A stretch of 64,000 nucleotides of DNA. Source: Methanobrevibacter thaueri (GTDB taxonomy: Archaea > Methanobacteriota > Methanobacteria > Methanobacteriales > Methanobacteriaceae). The translations under genes were made by a program, and so were the position numbers. Shown here piece by piece: positions 27,115-36,458 of this stretch; the first letter of the stretch is position 1, and the number at the start of each line of letters is the position of its first letter. Where the stretch lies: contig NZ_MZGS01000020.1 of NCBI RefSeq assembly GCF_003111625.1, positions 62,001-126,000 of the forward strand. The letters run 5' to 3'. The notes below the pieces were generated by a model. That model worked only from the letters and a program-made list of their open reading frames with translations, did no database searches and was not told the DNA's origin.

Positions 27115-28857
27115 TTAAGCCTCACTGCATTGTTTAGTAATTGCGGATTGAATTTCTTCAATTCTTGCGTCAAATTCATCTTGGTGTATGTATTTCATTT
27201 TACCAATTTCTTCTTTAACAGGTAAAGCTACAATATTTGCAATAGGAGCTCCTCTGTTAACTGCTGCAAGAGATTCATCGTAGAACTGGAGAATAGTTTT
27301 TAACATTTTGTACTGTTTATCAGGAGCACAATATGTATCTACGTCATCAAATGCATTTTGTTGTAAGAAATCTTCTCTTAACATACGGGTGGCTTCTAAT
27401 GTAGCTTGGTCAGTTTCTGGTAATGCATCAGGACCGACTAATTGTACAATTTCTTGTAACTCAGATTCTTTTTGTAATAAGCTCATAGCTTTATCACGAG
27501 TTGCTCTCCAATCTGCTGCTACGTTTTCAGCCCACCATCCTTCAATACTGTCAACATATAATGAGTAACTTTGTAACCAGTCAATTGAAGGGAAGTGACG
27601 TTTATCTGCAAGGGATGCGTCTAGCGCCCAGAACACTTTACAGATACGTAATGTGTTTTGAGTAACAGGTTCGGATAAGTCCCCACCAGGAGGTGATACT
27701 GCACCAACTACGGAAATGGAAGCGATTTTTGGATCAGTTCCGATAGTTTTAACCCTTCCAGCCCTTTCATAGAATTGTGCTAATCTGGATGCTAAGTATG
27801 CAGGGTAACCTTCTTCCCCAGGCATTTCTTCTAATCTTCCAGAAATTTCCCTCATAGCTTCTGCCCATCTTGAGGTTGAGTCTGCCATGAGCGCTACGTC
27901 GTAACCTTGGTCACGGTAGTATTCAGCAATTGTAATTCCAGTATATACACATGCTTCCCTAGCCGCTACCGGCATGTTGGAAGTGTTAGCAATAAGAACA
28001 GTTCTGTCCATCAATGGGTTTCCGGTTTTAGGGTCGTCGAGGAATGGGAATTCGGTAAGTACTTCTGTCATTTCGTTACCACGTTCTCCACATCCGATAT
28101 ATACAACGATGTCTGCGTCTGCCCATTTAGCTAATTGTTGTTGAGTAACAGTTTTACCTGATCCGAATGGACCTGGAATGGCTGCTGCTCCTCCTTTAGC
28201 TACGGAGAAGAAAGTGTCTTGTGCTCTTTGTCCAGTTACTAATGGTATATCTGGATCTAATTTTTCTATGTATGGACGGCTTCTTTTTACAGGCCATTTT
28301 TGGAGCATTTGAACTTTTTCACCAGCAATTTCAGCGATGTCCTCAAGTACGGTGTATTCGCCTTCAGCTGCGATTTCAGTTACTTCACCTTCTAATGTTG
28401 GAGGAACTAGGATTTTGTGTAAAACCGCAGTGGTTTCTTGTACTTCACCAAGAACGTCTCCGCCTTTTACTTTGTCTCCAACTTTAGCCACTGGTTTGAA
28501 TGCCCATTTTTTCTCTTTGTCAATGGAATCTACATCAATACCCCTTGCAATGAAATCACCAGATGCTTCTCTGATGATTCTTAAAGGTCTTTGAATACCA
28601 TCGTAAATTGAACTCATAATACCAGGACCGAGTTCTACTGACAATGGACCACCAGTACATTCTACTACTTCACCCGGTTGAATACCGGCTGTTTCTTCAT
28701 ATACTTGGATAGTTGCGGTGTCACCTTCAAGCTCAATGATTTCCCCGATAAGCTTTTCGTCACCTACCCTAACCATCTCAAGCATCTGAGCCCCTCTCAT
28801 ACCATCTGCAATAATAACAGGCCCAGCAATCTTAATAATATTTCCTTCAATAATCAT
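27115..28857 (-). CDS. atpA: A-type ATP synthase subunit A (catalytic)
   Basis: A 580-residue catalytic subunit. The Walker A motif GPFGSGKT lies at about 229-236 and [13 protein letters not shown] at about 254-266. The non-homologous region specific to A/V-type enzymes (about 110-200) is present. No intein interrupts the P-loop, although inteins occur at that site in some archaea. Its start overlaps the end of atpF by 4 bases (ATGA type), showing tight operon packing. Confidence 0.97.
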   Translation of the reverse strand: MIIEGNIIKIAGPVIIADGMRGAQMLEMVRVGDEKLIGEIIELEGDTATIQVYEETAGIQPGEVVECTGGPLSVELGPGIMSSIYDGIQRPLRIIREASGDFIARGIDVDSIDKEKKWAFKPVAKVGDKVKGGDVLGEVQETTAVLHKILVPPTLEGEVTEIAAEGEYTVLEDIAEIAGEKVQMLQKWPVKRSRPYIEKLDPDIPLVTGQRAQDTFFSVAKGGAAAIPGPFGSGKTVTQQQLAKWADADIVVYIGCGERGNEMTEVLTEFPFLDDPKTGNPLMDRTVLIANTSNMPVAAREACVYTGITIAEYYRDQGYDVALMADSTSRWAEAMREISGRLEEMPGEEGYPAYLASRLAQFYERAGRVKTIGTDPKIASISVVGAVSPPGGDLSEPVTQNTLRICKVFWALDASLADKRHFPSIDWLQSYSLYVDSIEGWWAENVAADWRATRDKAMSLLQKESELQEIVQLVGPDALPETDQATLEATRMLREDFLQQNAFDDVDTYCAPDKQYKMLKTILQFYDESLAAVNRGAPIANIVALPVKEEIGKMKYIHQDEFDARIEEIQSAITKQCSEA

Positions 28858-29171
28858 TTAACCATCTCTACCCCAATAACTCTTTTAATAAGGTCATTTA
28901 TTTGATCAGATGAACCTTCTGAGGACCCATCTTTATCAGGTATTTCAATTATCATTGGTAAAACATCAGAACCAATTTTTCTATTAATATGATTTCTTAT
29001 TTCATTAGCCATTAATTGAGTAATGATAATAATTGAAATTTCGTCATCTAAAAATTTATCAAAAGCTGCGATAGCTTCTTCAGGAGTATTTACTACTTCT
29101 GCTTGTTTGACACCACCTAATCTAAATCCTGAAACAGTGTCAATATCACCTATAATTGCTACTGAACTCAT
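28854..29171 (-). CDS. atpF: A-type ATP synthase subunit F
   Basis: A 105-residue small Rossmann-like stalk subunit. [19 protein letters not shown] and the internal [15 protein letters not shown] are typical of A/V-type F subunits, which sit on the rotor and modulate activity. It overlaps atpC and atpA by 4 bases each. Confidence 0.94.
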   Translation of the reverse strand: MSSVAIIGDIDTVSGFRLGGVKQAEVVNTPEEAIAAFDKFLDDEISIIIITQLMANEIRNHINRKIGSDVLPMIIEIPDKDGSSEGSSDQINDLIKRVIGVEMVK

Positions 29172-30322
29172 ATTAACATCTCCATGATTTTAGAATTAGG
29201 GAAGTCTGCTTCTCTTTTTGCTCTTGCAATAATTTTTAAATTCTTGATTTCATTTTCTTTTTGACTTAAATAACCAATAATTGGACCAATTCCTAATGGT
29301 TTTTTAGAAGCTAAAGATTTTGAATAGTCGGAAGTGTATTTGTCCAATGCTTTTTCGAACACTGCGACTGAACCTGTTTCGTTGTATACAGGCATTACAT
29401 CAGTCAATGCTTCAGCATATTTTGTTCCTTCCAATCCAGAGACAACGTTTGTAACGTCTGGAGATTCCATTAAATCTTTAAGTTTCCAATCACGTAATTG
29501 GTACCCTTCCTCTAATATATAAGGAGAGATTGCATCATAATCAAGGCCATCTTCTTTAGCCCTTATAATTAGTTTAAGGTTAGCTACATCAACTTGAGTT
29601 CCAACATATGAGTATAAGATTTGTTTGTTTTCATCTGAAGGAACGTCAGAAGAACGTAATAATTTGCCTAAATAGTATTTATCTAAAGCGGATTCCAATG
29701 GAAGAACCATTTTAGAATCTTCATATTGTGGAAGAGCATCTTCTAATGCCGCTGCGTATTCAGTACCATCTAAACTTGTTACGATATCGGTTACGCTTTC
29801 GGAATCGGCTAATGATTCTAAATCATCGTATAGTGAACCACAAGGAATTAACAATTCTCTTGTTTCATCAGGAGTGAGACCAACTTCCTTAGCAGTTAAG
29901 AGACTTTTGATGTTGTCGATGTCCGCTTTTTTAGACATTACAACAAAAGGATCTTTAATGTCTTTAGGAGCTAATCTTGCTACGAAATCGTAAGTGTTAG
30001 CACGTTCTACATCGAGTGCTTTGTCAAGTGGGTATTCGTCTAAAACGTCAGCATAATCAGGAGTGCCTCTGAGATAGTTTTCAACTTCTTCGACATTGTT
30101 GGTTTCAACAATTTCGGAAATTTGTTTTTCATCAAAGAGTCTTCCTTTTCTAGCTCTTACTCTTGCACTTGGGTTAAGATAAGGATAAATGTCCAAAATT
30201 GGTCTGGATGTAATGATTACAACTACTGCACCTACAATAAGCACTGCTAATATACAGAATACAAGAAATGTTTCTTGTGTAAGTCCAACAGAACTTATTA
30301 AGGTAGCAATTCCATCTGCCAT
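29168..30322 (-). CDS. atpC: A-type ATP synthase subunit C
   Basis: A 384-residue subunit linking the rotor stalk to the membrane ring. The body has the three-fold V_ATPase C/d repeat (DKALDVERANTYDFVARL, ALDKYYLGKLLRSSD, ALDKYTSDYSKSLAS, each near a helix-capping acidic patch). An N-terminal membrane helix (TFLVFCILAVLIVGAVVVII) precedes it, a feature I associate with Methanobacteriales versions. It overlaps atpF by 4 bases. Confidence 0.93.
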   Translation of the reverse strand: MADGIATLISSVGLTQETFLVFCILAVLIVGAVVVIITSRPILDIYPYLNPSARVRARKGRLFDEKQISEIVETNNVEEVENYLRGTPDYADVLDEYPLDKALDVERANTYDFVARLAPKDIKDPFVVMSKKADIDNIKSLLTAKEVGLTPDETRELLIPCGSLYDDLESLADSESVTDIVTSLDGTEYAAALEDALPQYEDSKMVLPLESALDKYYLGKLLRSSDVPSDENKQILYSYVGTQVDVANLKLIIRAKEDGLDYDAISPYILEEGYQLRDWKLKDLMESPDVTNVVSGLEGTKYAEALTDVMPVYNETGSVAVFEKALDKYTSDYSKSLASKKPLGIGPIIGYLSQKENEIKNLKIIARAKREADFPNSKIMEMLI

Positions 30323-30337
30323 AATTTATCCTCCTAA

Positions 30338-30955
30338 TTATTTAAATAATATTTCAGCAACTTCACTACGTAAGATACTTTTAAATCTTTCTAATCTAGC
30401 TTCAATTGTGTTATTTACTTCAATATCTCCATTAATGGTTTTTAAAACAGCTCCACCCATAGCATCAATAGGTTCACCTACTGTGAAATTGATTCCGTTT
30501 AATTGGAAGGAGTCTGAACCACTTGCAGATAAATCTTGTTTAAGACTGTTTGTATCAGCTTCATTTAATTGAATAATTAAATCATTACCGCCTATTTCAT
30601 CAGCAGCTTCTTTAATCATTTTACTTAATGAATCTTTGTATTCATCGTCGCCAGAAGAAGCTTTGACTTTTAATTCTCCAATAGCTTGATTGAAAGCAGC
30701 TTCAATTACTTCTTCTTTAGCGCCTAATTCTGCTCTACGAGCATTCATCTTAGCTTCAGAGATAATTTGCTGATATCTCATATCAGATTGTTTTTTACCG
30801 TTTTCTAAAATTTTTGTTTTTTCGACTTCGGCAGTTTTTTCAGCTTTTGCTTGAATAGCTGAAACTTCAGCATTTGCATCTTGAATGATTACATCAGCTT
30901 TCTCTTGGGCTTCAGACATTATGCTTTCAACAATTTTACTTGTGCCTGAGCTCAT
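30338..30955 (-). CDS. atpE: A-type ATP synthase subunit E
   Basis: A 205-residue peripheral-stalk subunit. A long N-terminal Ala/Glu/Lys coiled-coil (IMSEAQEKADVIIQDANAEV) is followed by a C-terminal alpha/beta domain with FTVGEPIDAMGGAVLKTINGDIEVNNTIEARLE, the conserved E-subunit end. It pairs with subunit H to form the stator stalk. It sits 13 bases after atpK. Confidence 0.94.
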   Translation of the reverse strand: MSSGTSKIVESIMSEAQEKADVIIQDANAEVSAIQAKAEKTAEVEKTKILENGKKQSDMRYQQIISEAKMNARRAELGAKEEVIEAAFNQAIGELKVKASSGDDEYKDSLSKMIKEAADEIGGNDLIIQLNEADTNSLKQDLSASGSDSFQLNGINFTVGEPIDAMGGAVLKTINGDIEVNNTIEARLERFKSILRSEVAEILFK

Positions 30956-30968
30956 ATAAAATGCCTCC

Positions 30969-31454
30969 TTAACCTAAGATTCCACCGAATACCATAAGTA
31001 AAATAGCAATCAAGAAACCGTAAATAGCTTGAGTCTCTGGTAAAGCGGAGAAAATAATACCACGAGCAAACATATCATTGTCTTCTACAATAGCACCAAC
31101 GGATGATGCTGCTGCCATACCTTGTCCCATACCGGAACCTAAACCTGCAAATCCAATGGATGCACCTACACCGATAGCAACAATACCTGCTTCAGTAGGT
31201 AATCCTTGTCCTCCACCTAATAATCCGGAGAACACTAATAATAAGATTGCAACCAAGAAACCGTAAATAGCCTGAGTTTCTGGCAATGCAGAGAAAATAA
31301 TACCTCTTGCAAACATGTCATTGTCTTCTGCAACTGCGCCTACAGATCCAGCAGCTGCCATACCTTGACCTAAACCGGAACCTAATCCGGCAAAACCAAT
31401 TGCTACTCCAGCACCAATAGCTGCTAAAGCAGTACCTAAAGCAATTTCTACCAT
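30969..31454 (-). CDS. atpK: A-type ATP synthase proteolipid subunit K (two-hairpin form)
   Basis: A 161-residue ring subunit built of two near-identical hairpins, each with GFAGLGSG-xGQGMAAA and then DNDMFARGIIFSALPETQAIYGFL. Both copies keep the ion-binding glutamate in LPETQ, so the duplicated c subunit carries two functional sites. The nearby Gln and Thr fit the sodium-binding pattern reported for the Methanobrevibacter ruminantium enzyme; whether Na+ or H+ is used cannot be decided by eye. About 70 bases separate it from atpI, the largest gap in the operon. Confidence 0.95.
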   Translation of the reverse strand: MVEIALGTALAAIGAGVAIGFAGLGSGLGQGMAAAGSVGAVAEDNDMFARGIIFSALPETQAIYGFLVAILLLVFSGLLGGGQGLPTEAGIVAIGVGASIGFAGLGSGMGQGMAAASSVGAIVEDNDMFARGIIFSALPETQAIYGFLIAILLMVFGGILG

Positions 31455-31525
31455 ATTTAATTCACCTTTGAAATAATATTGATTTTTTTAAATTTAATTT
31501 AAGATATAAATGAAAAATTTTTAAT

Positions 31526-33526
31526 TTATTTAATTTTTGTAAATGTTCTTTTTGCTTTGAAAGCATCGAATTTACCTTTACCTTCCATGAAGAATTGTGA
31601 GAAGAACTCTACATAGTTAAGACGTAAAGCGTTAATAAATGCACCTAATACTTGGAAAGCAAAGTTTGCAATGTGTCCACCGATAAATACGATGATTGCA
31701 GCAACAATACCTACCACAGGAACCATATTGTTTAACATTTGAGCTAAGATGTTTACTGTCATAGCAATACCACCAGTAGCTAAACATAATGCTAAAAGAC
31801 GAGCGTAGGACAATACATCTCCCATGTAACCGAAAATATCCATTACACCGTATGCACCGTTAGCCCATACTAACATTCCGATAGTTGCAACTATTAATAT
31901 TCCACCTAATACCATACCAATCATACCGATTGCAGGCATCATAACTCCTAAAGCAAGGAAGATAATACCGGCTTCGAAAACAAACCAACAAATTTGAGAA
32001 CCGATAGCCTCTTTAACATTTCCGTATCTTAAGTTGTTAATAGCACCAATAATGAATCCAATATTAGTGTAAACAAGACCAATAGCGATAGCTATTATCA
32101 AAATAGTATCAGGGTGTACAAATGCTTCTACAGGAGCAAATACAGTTGGTAAACGGAAACCAGCTATTCTTTCTGGGAAGTCCCCAATGAAACCATTGGT
32201 TATCAGACCCAGTACGACGGCCCACAGACCGGACCAGATTAAGATCCAACCGAATGAATGCATTGACTCTTTAACTTTACCCATACCTTTTAATAACACT
32301 ACACCAATAAGAGCTACAACTAAACCATAAACTGCATCGGTTAAACAGAAACCGAAGAATAATGGGAATGTGATTGCAACAAATATTGTTGGATCGATAG
32401 CGTTATAACGTACCGGAGAGTACATGTCTACAAGGTATTCGAAAGGTTTTGCATACCATCCATTTTGTTGTAAAACCGGAACATTTTCATCATCTGTACC
32501 TTCAACCTCTATTGTTTCAAAGGCACAATGTCCGTCAGAACTTTTTTCAACCAATTGTTCGACCTTTTCGGTATCCTTAACAGGTACCCAAGCTTCAAGA
32601 ACGTATGCGTCCTTGGTTTGAACAAATGAGGAGAGAATTTCGTTCTTTTCTTTTTCATTTTCCAATTGTTCTTTGAGTGCTAATATATCGTCATCCCATT
32701 GTTCAGCAACTGATCTCAATTCGGATTTTACAGATGCTCTTTCGGATTCAATGGTTAAGAGTCTTGAATCAGCATTTGAAATGATTTGTTGAGGGGTTCC
32801 TTCAACATCGCCCACTTCAATTTTCTCAAAGTCGAATTTACGAAGTGTTGAATAAACATCATCACTAAATTCTTTCAATGTTACTACGACGATAATTTCG
32901 CCTTCCTTATCATCCGCAGGAACAGTAAAAATATCTAATTCGTCTGTCAGTTTACTTAATTCGTTTTTGATTTCTGAAGCAGATTCAGCATTAATCCTAC
33001 CAACAGTAGTAGAAGTGTACTTAGAATCTTTTAAATCAGCTAAATCCATGTCAAAATTAGACAAGCGATTAGCCAAACTTTTATTAGACTGTAGTTCACT
33101 TGTTTCAGCGTCGAGTGCGGATAGTTTTCCTTCTATAACACTTGTTTTAGCTTCCACCTGGGATAGGGTGTCTTCGGCCTTTGCAATAAAGGCTTCAGTA
33201 TCCATTTTTTCTACTTCTTTTTGAACAGGTAAATCCGGACTAATAAAAGACATTGCTAAGTCTTTTAACCCATGGCCTTCTGATAAAGAATTTCCTAATA
33301 GTTCAGATATACCGTTTGTTTTCATAAGAAGAGAAGATAGTTTACCAGTATATGGAGTGGCTTTAGCAGGAGTTACTAATTCCGCTAATTCAGGATCTTG
33401 CTGAATGCTATCAGAAATATCACTGATTTGAATGAGCCCTGATTCGTGGAGAGCATCCACTGTAGGAGCTACATACTTCTCCAGTGTAACAATTCTAATT
33501 TTTCGCATTCTAGCTGTCTTGAACAT
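31526..33526 (-). CDS. atpI: A-type ATP synthase subunit I (a-type stator)
   Basis: A 666-residue protein. The cytoplasmic N-terminal half has coiled-coil arms (MRKIRIVTLEKYVAPTVDALHESGLIQI). The C-terminal half has about eight membrane helices (YNAIDPTIFVAITFPLFFGFCLTDAVYGL, LSYARLLALCLATGGIAMTVN, FQVLGAFINALRLNYVEFFSQFF). It forms the ion half-channels against the K ring; the Arg in SYARLLAL is the likely functional arginine. It starts 11 bases after atpH. Confidence 0.94.
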   Translation of the reverse strand: MFKTARMRKIRIVTLEKYVAPTVDALHESGLIQISDISDSIQQDPELAELVTPAKATPYTGKLSSLLMKTNGISELLGNSLSEGHGLKDLAMSFISPDLPVQKEVEKMDTEAFIAKAEDTLSQVEAKTSVIEGKLSALDAETSELQSNKSLANRLSNFDMDLADLKDSKYTSTTVGRINAESASEIKNELSKLTDELDIFTVPADDKEGEIIVVVTLKEFSDDVYSTLRKFDFEKIEVGDVEGTPQQIISNADSRLLTIESERASVKSELRSVAEQWDDDILALKEQLENEKEKNEILSSFVQTKDAYVLEAWVPVKDTEKVEQLVEKSSDGHCAFETIEVEGTDDENVPVLQQNGWYAKPFEYLVDMYSPVRYNAIDPTIFVAITFPLFFGFCLTDAVYGLVVALIGVVLLKGMGKVKESMHSFGWILIWSGLWAVVLGLITNGFIGDFPERIAGFRLPTVFAPVEAFVHPDTILIIAIAIGLVYTNIGFIIGAINNLRYGNVKEAIGSQICWFVFEAGIIFLALGVMMPAIGMIGMVLGGILIVATIGMLVWANGAYGVMDIFGYMGDVLSYARLLALCLATGGIAMTVNILAQMLNNMVPVVGIVAAIIVFIGGHIANFAFQVLGAFINALRLNYVEFFSQFFMEGKGKFDAFKAKRTFTKIK

Positions 33527-33537
33527 ATAATCTCACA

Positions 33538-33852
33538 CTACAAAATATTTTTGACAATTACTGAAGCGGCTTCGTCAACATTTGCCATAGCTTTGTCCTT
33601 TAGGGCTTTAACGTCCGCTTTGGACTGCTCAGCAATAGTTTGCGCTTCTTTTTTAGCTTTATCTTCTGCATCAAAAACAGTATCTTTAGCGTCGTCTTCA
33701 GCTTGCAACTTAATGGAGGAAATAACTTCCTCAGCTTTAATTTTTGATTCAGCAATCAAGTCTTTTGATTGTGCCTCTGAATCAATAATAAGTTGTTCAG
33801 CATCGGATTCAGCTTTTTTAATCATTGTGATTGCGTCTGATATCTCTGCCAT
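33538..33852 (-). CDS. atpH: A-type ATP synthase subunit H
   Basis: A 104-residue, almost wholly helical Glu/Lys/Ala-rich protein (AITMIKKAESDAEQLIIDSEAQSK), forming the peripheral-stalk coiled coil with subunit E. It is the first gene of the operon, H-I-K-E-C-F-A-B-D. GGTGATTAATT is its RBS and a TATA box lies close upstream. Confidence 0.88.
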   Translation of the reverse strand: MAEISDAITMIKKAESDAEQLIIDSEAQSKDLIAESKIKAEEVISSIKLQAEDDAKDTVFDAEDKAKKEAQTIAEQSKADVKALKDKAMANVDEAASVIVKNIL

Positions 33853-33888
33853 AATTAATCACCATGGTATACTTATTTTTGTTGAGCA

Positions 33889-33898
33889 ATATATATAT
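33889..33898 (-). promoter_or_regulatory. TATA box of the ATP synthase operon
   Basis: An alternating AT stretch centred about 40 bases upstream of the atpH ATG. The leader would be about 15 bases, just enough to hold the GGTGA ribosome-binding site. Confidence 0.45.
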
Positions 33899-34017
33899 CT
33901 TTTACTATTTAATATTGTTAAAAATTCGTAAAATTTAAAATAAGTTAAAAAAAAGTATTCAAAAAATAATATTTACATGAAAAAATTTGAGAAAAAAAAG
34001 AATAAAAGATAAATAGC

Positions 34018-34368
34018 TTATCTATAGAACCATTTCAATATATTAGGTGGTAACTTCTGCATATAAGCAAGAATTGCAATTATTACAATAATCAGACCCA
34101 CAATTACAAACTCTATGCTGTACGGATAAGCCAATAACATGTACCCGCTTACACCTATGACAATACCTTCGAAAAAGAAGACTGCCTTGGTCCAACCTGG
34201 GTTGAACATTATGATTAAGTAAGCAACCGCAATCAAAATCAGTATGATTGCTGTGGCCATGACATCATTTGTAATTGGCTGGTGTCTCAAAAATGGAGAT
34301 ATAGCCCAGACAATCAAAACCAATGCCAACATTACCCCTAATAATTTAAACATTTTTACGTTTGCCAT
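34018..34368 (-). CDS. Small four-helix membrane protein, function unknown
   Basis: A 116-residue protein with four hydrophobic segments (LLGVMLALVLIVWAI, ATAIILILIAVAYLIIMF, AVFFFEGIVIGVSGYMLL, FVIVGLIIVIIAILAYM) and a basic N-terminus. I do not recognise a family. It lies upstream of the ATP synthase operon on the same strand, 165 bases before atpH and with its own AT-rich exit, so it is probably a separate transcript. Confidence 0.55.
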   Translation of the reverse strand: MANVKMFKLLGVMLALVLIVWAISPFLRHQPITNDVMATAIILILIAVAYLIIMFNPGWTKAVFFFEGIVIGVSGYMLLAYPYSIEFVIVGLIIVIIAILAYMQKLPPNILKWFYR

Positions 34369-34400
34369 AATAACACTTGCTTTTAACTCTTGACTTCATA

Positions 34401-34410
34401 ATATTTATAT
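34401..34410 (+). promoter_or_regulatory. TATA box before the gene at 34433
   Basis: ATATTTATAT, centred 27-28 bases upstream of the ATG with no Shine-Dalgarno between them; another likely leaderless start. Confidence 0.45.
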
Positions 34411-34432
34411 CATTTCATATTAACTAGTATAC

Positions 34433-34762
34433 ATGGAAAGGGCAGTTTGGATAATATTAAATAAGCATTTTTCACTCACCTTGGACGGTGAAATGGCGGA
34501 TGGTAAAGTCATTGACAAAAAGTTCTCACCCGGAGAGGACATTTGGACAAATGAACTTCCACGTTTAGGTTTTAGTGATGAGAAGGTTCAAAACGACTAT
34601 AACGAGTTCATCTCAGATATATTGACCTTATTTTCAGAACCTCAAGTCGATGAAGTCCTCATAAATGCAAAAATAGGCGAGGAGTCAGAATACCTCAACT
34701 GTGAAAACCCCCTGCTGATTAGAAAAATTGAAGAATATAGTGTGGATGAGATTATAGAATAG
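34433..34762 (+). CDS. Conserved-looking soluble protein, function unknown
   Basis: A 109-residue acidic protein I do not recognise. It has a clean promoter and no obvious signal or membrane segment (MERAVWIILNKHFSLTLDGEM, later IVDE-like acidic helices). Its 3' end overlaps the convergent membrane-protein gene by 11 bases. Confidence 0.5.
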   Translation: MERAVWIILNKHFSLTLDGEMADGKVIDKKFSPGEDIWTNELPRLGFSDEKVQNDYNEFISDILTLFSEPQVDEVLINAKIGEESEYLNCENPLLIRKIEEYSVDEIIE

Positions 34763-35090
34763 ATGTGGCCTTTTCCAATATCTCTTCAATCGTATTGTAT
34801 TCCAAAGGATTTCCCTCATCGTCAACTGTTTCTGTTGTAATCAAAACATTCGGGGAAGCCCATAGGAAGGAATATGCGAAATAAATCACATTCACAAATA
34901 TCGCTATTGACAGGAAAAACAGCCCAATGATTAAAAAGACCGCATGGATTAGAGGATTGCCGTATTTCTTTCTCTTCATCAATATGAAGTTATCCTGCTC
35001 TTCGATAATGTTGAACTTGTACTGAGACAATTCCTCAGATATCCTCTCCATATCCTTGGAATCATCCGCCTTAAGTATAAACAATGACAT
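34752..35090 (-). CDS. Two-helix membrane protein, function unknown
   Basis: A 112-residue protein. The N-terminal soluble part SLFILKADDSKDMERISEEL looks like a small alpha/beta domain. One long or two short membrane helices (AVFLIIGLFFLSIAIFVNVIYFAYSFLW) and an acidic tail follow. It starts 1 base after the nitroreductase stop on the same strand, so it is the last gene of the carboxylate-metabolism run. No family recognised. Confidence 0.5.
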   Translation of the reverse strand: MSLFILKADDSKDMERISEELSQYKFNIIEEQDNFILMKRKKYGNPLIHAVFLIIGLFFLSIAIFVNVIYFAYSFLWASPNVLITTETVDDEGNPLEYNTIEEILEKATSIL

Positions 35091-35091
35091 T

Positions 35092-35601
35092 TTAATCTAC
35101 ATATACCACAAATTCGTCAAGTTCCTTTCTTGGAGTGTCCCTAGGTTCGGCATTTCCGTAACCCAAAGGAGTGAAGAGTACAGCTTCCTCATTTTCATCC
35201 AAATTAAGGAATTCGTGAGCCTTATATTTCTTGAATGCACCGATGTAGCATGTTCCAAGCCCCACATCTGCAGCGGCAAGAATCATATGATCCATTACGA
35301 TGGTTGCGTCAATGTCTGCAATGTTCTTCATATCCCATGGTCTTGTCCATGCCTTATTCTTGACTGCAACGACGCACAATACGTAAGGAGCTTCAACAAA
35401 CCATTTTGCACCGTAAATTTCAGACAGTTCATCCTTATGCTTTTTGGTGTCTATGACATACACCTTGAATGGCTGTGCGTTGACGCCTGTTGGTGCAATT
35501 GTTGCAGCCTTCAGGACGTATTCAAGCTTTTCCTTTTCAACTTCCTTATCCAAGTAACCTCTTACGCTGTATCTTTCAGTTATAACATCTATAAATTCCA
35601 T
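35092..35601 (-). CDS. Nitroreductase family protein
   Basis: A 169-residue FMN-dependent nitroreductase-fold protein. EFIDVITERYSVRGYLDKEV carries the R-x-S-V-R FMN start, ATIAPTGVNAQPFKVYVI the PTGxNAQPF motif, and AAADVGLGTCYIGAF the central helix. The start at 35601 is supported by GGAGG 5 bases upstream, lying inside the end of the citrate-synthase-like gene. It follows that gene by 1 base, so the enzyme probably belongs to the same pathway, perhaps handling a reduction step; the substrate is unknown. Confidence 0.87.
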   Translation of the reverse strand: MEFIDVITERYSVRGYLDKEVEKEKLEYVLKAATIAPTGVNAQPFKVYVIDTKKHKDELSEIYGAKWFVEAPYVLCVVAVKNKAWTRPWDMKNIADIDATIVMDHMILAAADVGLGTCYIGAFKKYKAHEFLNLDENEEAVLFTPLGYGNAEPRDTPRKELDEFVVYVD

Positions 35602-35602
35602 A

Positions 35603-36403
35603 TCATCTTCCTCCAACGTATTCTATATCATCAAGGTCGCAGAATCGTCTGAATTCCTCTTCATCCATTTTTTCCTCATGAATATGGGCAATTATTCCTG
35701 GAACTCTTCCGATTATAAACACTCCCAATCCCAATTCTGGGTCAAAGCCCAAATCTGACAATATCGCTGCATTTGCGCCGTCGACATTTAGCTTAATGTT
35801 TTTCTTTTCAAACACCAAATCCTGAATGGCCAATGCCAGTTTAAGATGAGGTCCTATGAAACCCTCCTTAATCGCCATTTCAATTAACTTGTCAGCCCTT
35901 GGGTCTGTGCTATGGTACCTATGTCCGAATCCAGGCACCTTTTTGCCCTTAAGGACATAATCCTTATAGACCTCAATTGCCAGGCTTGCAATCTGCTTAT
36001 TGTCGATGTCCGGATCATCAATCAAACGTGCTGTGCTGATTTTGGATTGATATAACTCCATTGTCTTTTCAATCGCTCCGGCGTGCTTGTGTCCAAAGGA
36101 CAATAACGCACCAGCAACAGCGGAATTCAATGGAGATCCTGAAGAGGCAATTAGGCGTGCTGTCTGTGTGCTTGGCGGAGTTACACCATGGTCACAGAAT
36201 GACACCAGAACATGATTGAATATCCTCGCTTCCTTAAGAGTTGGCAATCTGCCCCTCAAAAGTAGAAAAATCATGTCACTGTATCTGATCTTTTCGATTA
36301 AATCCCTTTGATTGTATCCTCGAGTGACAATCTTGTCCTTTTCGACACGTGAGACCGCAGTCTTTAAGGAATGGGGATTGACATTAAAATTATTCTCTTG
36401 CAT
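35603..36403 (-). CDS. Citrate synthase-fold protein, citryl-CoA lyase-like
   Basis: A 266-residue protein, shorter than true citrate synthase (about 370-430). Active-site regions are recognisable: GHKHAGAIEKTM (first His region), VPGFGHRYHSTDPRAD (second His), LNVDGANAAI (catalytic Asp) and GRVPGIIAHIHEE (substrate Arg). The short form matches citryl-CoA lyase/citrate-synthase-like proteins that condense or cleave acyl-CoA and oxo-acid units. It lies between the fumarase-like gene and a nitroreductase in the minus-strand run. The true substrate, citryl-CoA or a methylated analogue, cannot be read from sequence. Confidence 0.83.
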   Translation of the reverse strand: MQENNFNVNPHSLKTAVSRVEKDKIVTRGYNQRDLIEKIRYSDMIFLLLRGRLPTLKEARIFNHVLVSFCDHGVTPPSTQTARLIASSGSPLNSAVAGALLSFGHKHAGAIEKTMELYQSKISTARLIDDPDIDNKQIASLAIEVYKDYVLKGKKVPGFGHRYHSTDPRADKLIEMAIKEGFIGPHLKLALAIQDLVFEKKNIKLNVDGANAAILSDLGFDPELGLGVFIIGRVPGIIAHIHEEKMDEEEFRRFCDLDDIEYVGGR

Positions 36404-36458
36404 TTTTAAACCTTTAATCTTGTTAATTAAAAATAATATTTAAATAGTATATAAAACT

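Noticed and set aside
27115-28857. Possible intein at the P-loop of subunit A
   Set aside because: Subunit A has normal length (580 residues) and an uninterrupted GPFGSGKT motif.
35056-35652. A 198-codon plus-strand frame opposite the nitroreductase
   Set aside because: Fully explained by the minus-strand genes with good motifs and RBS.
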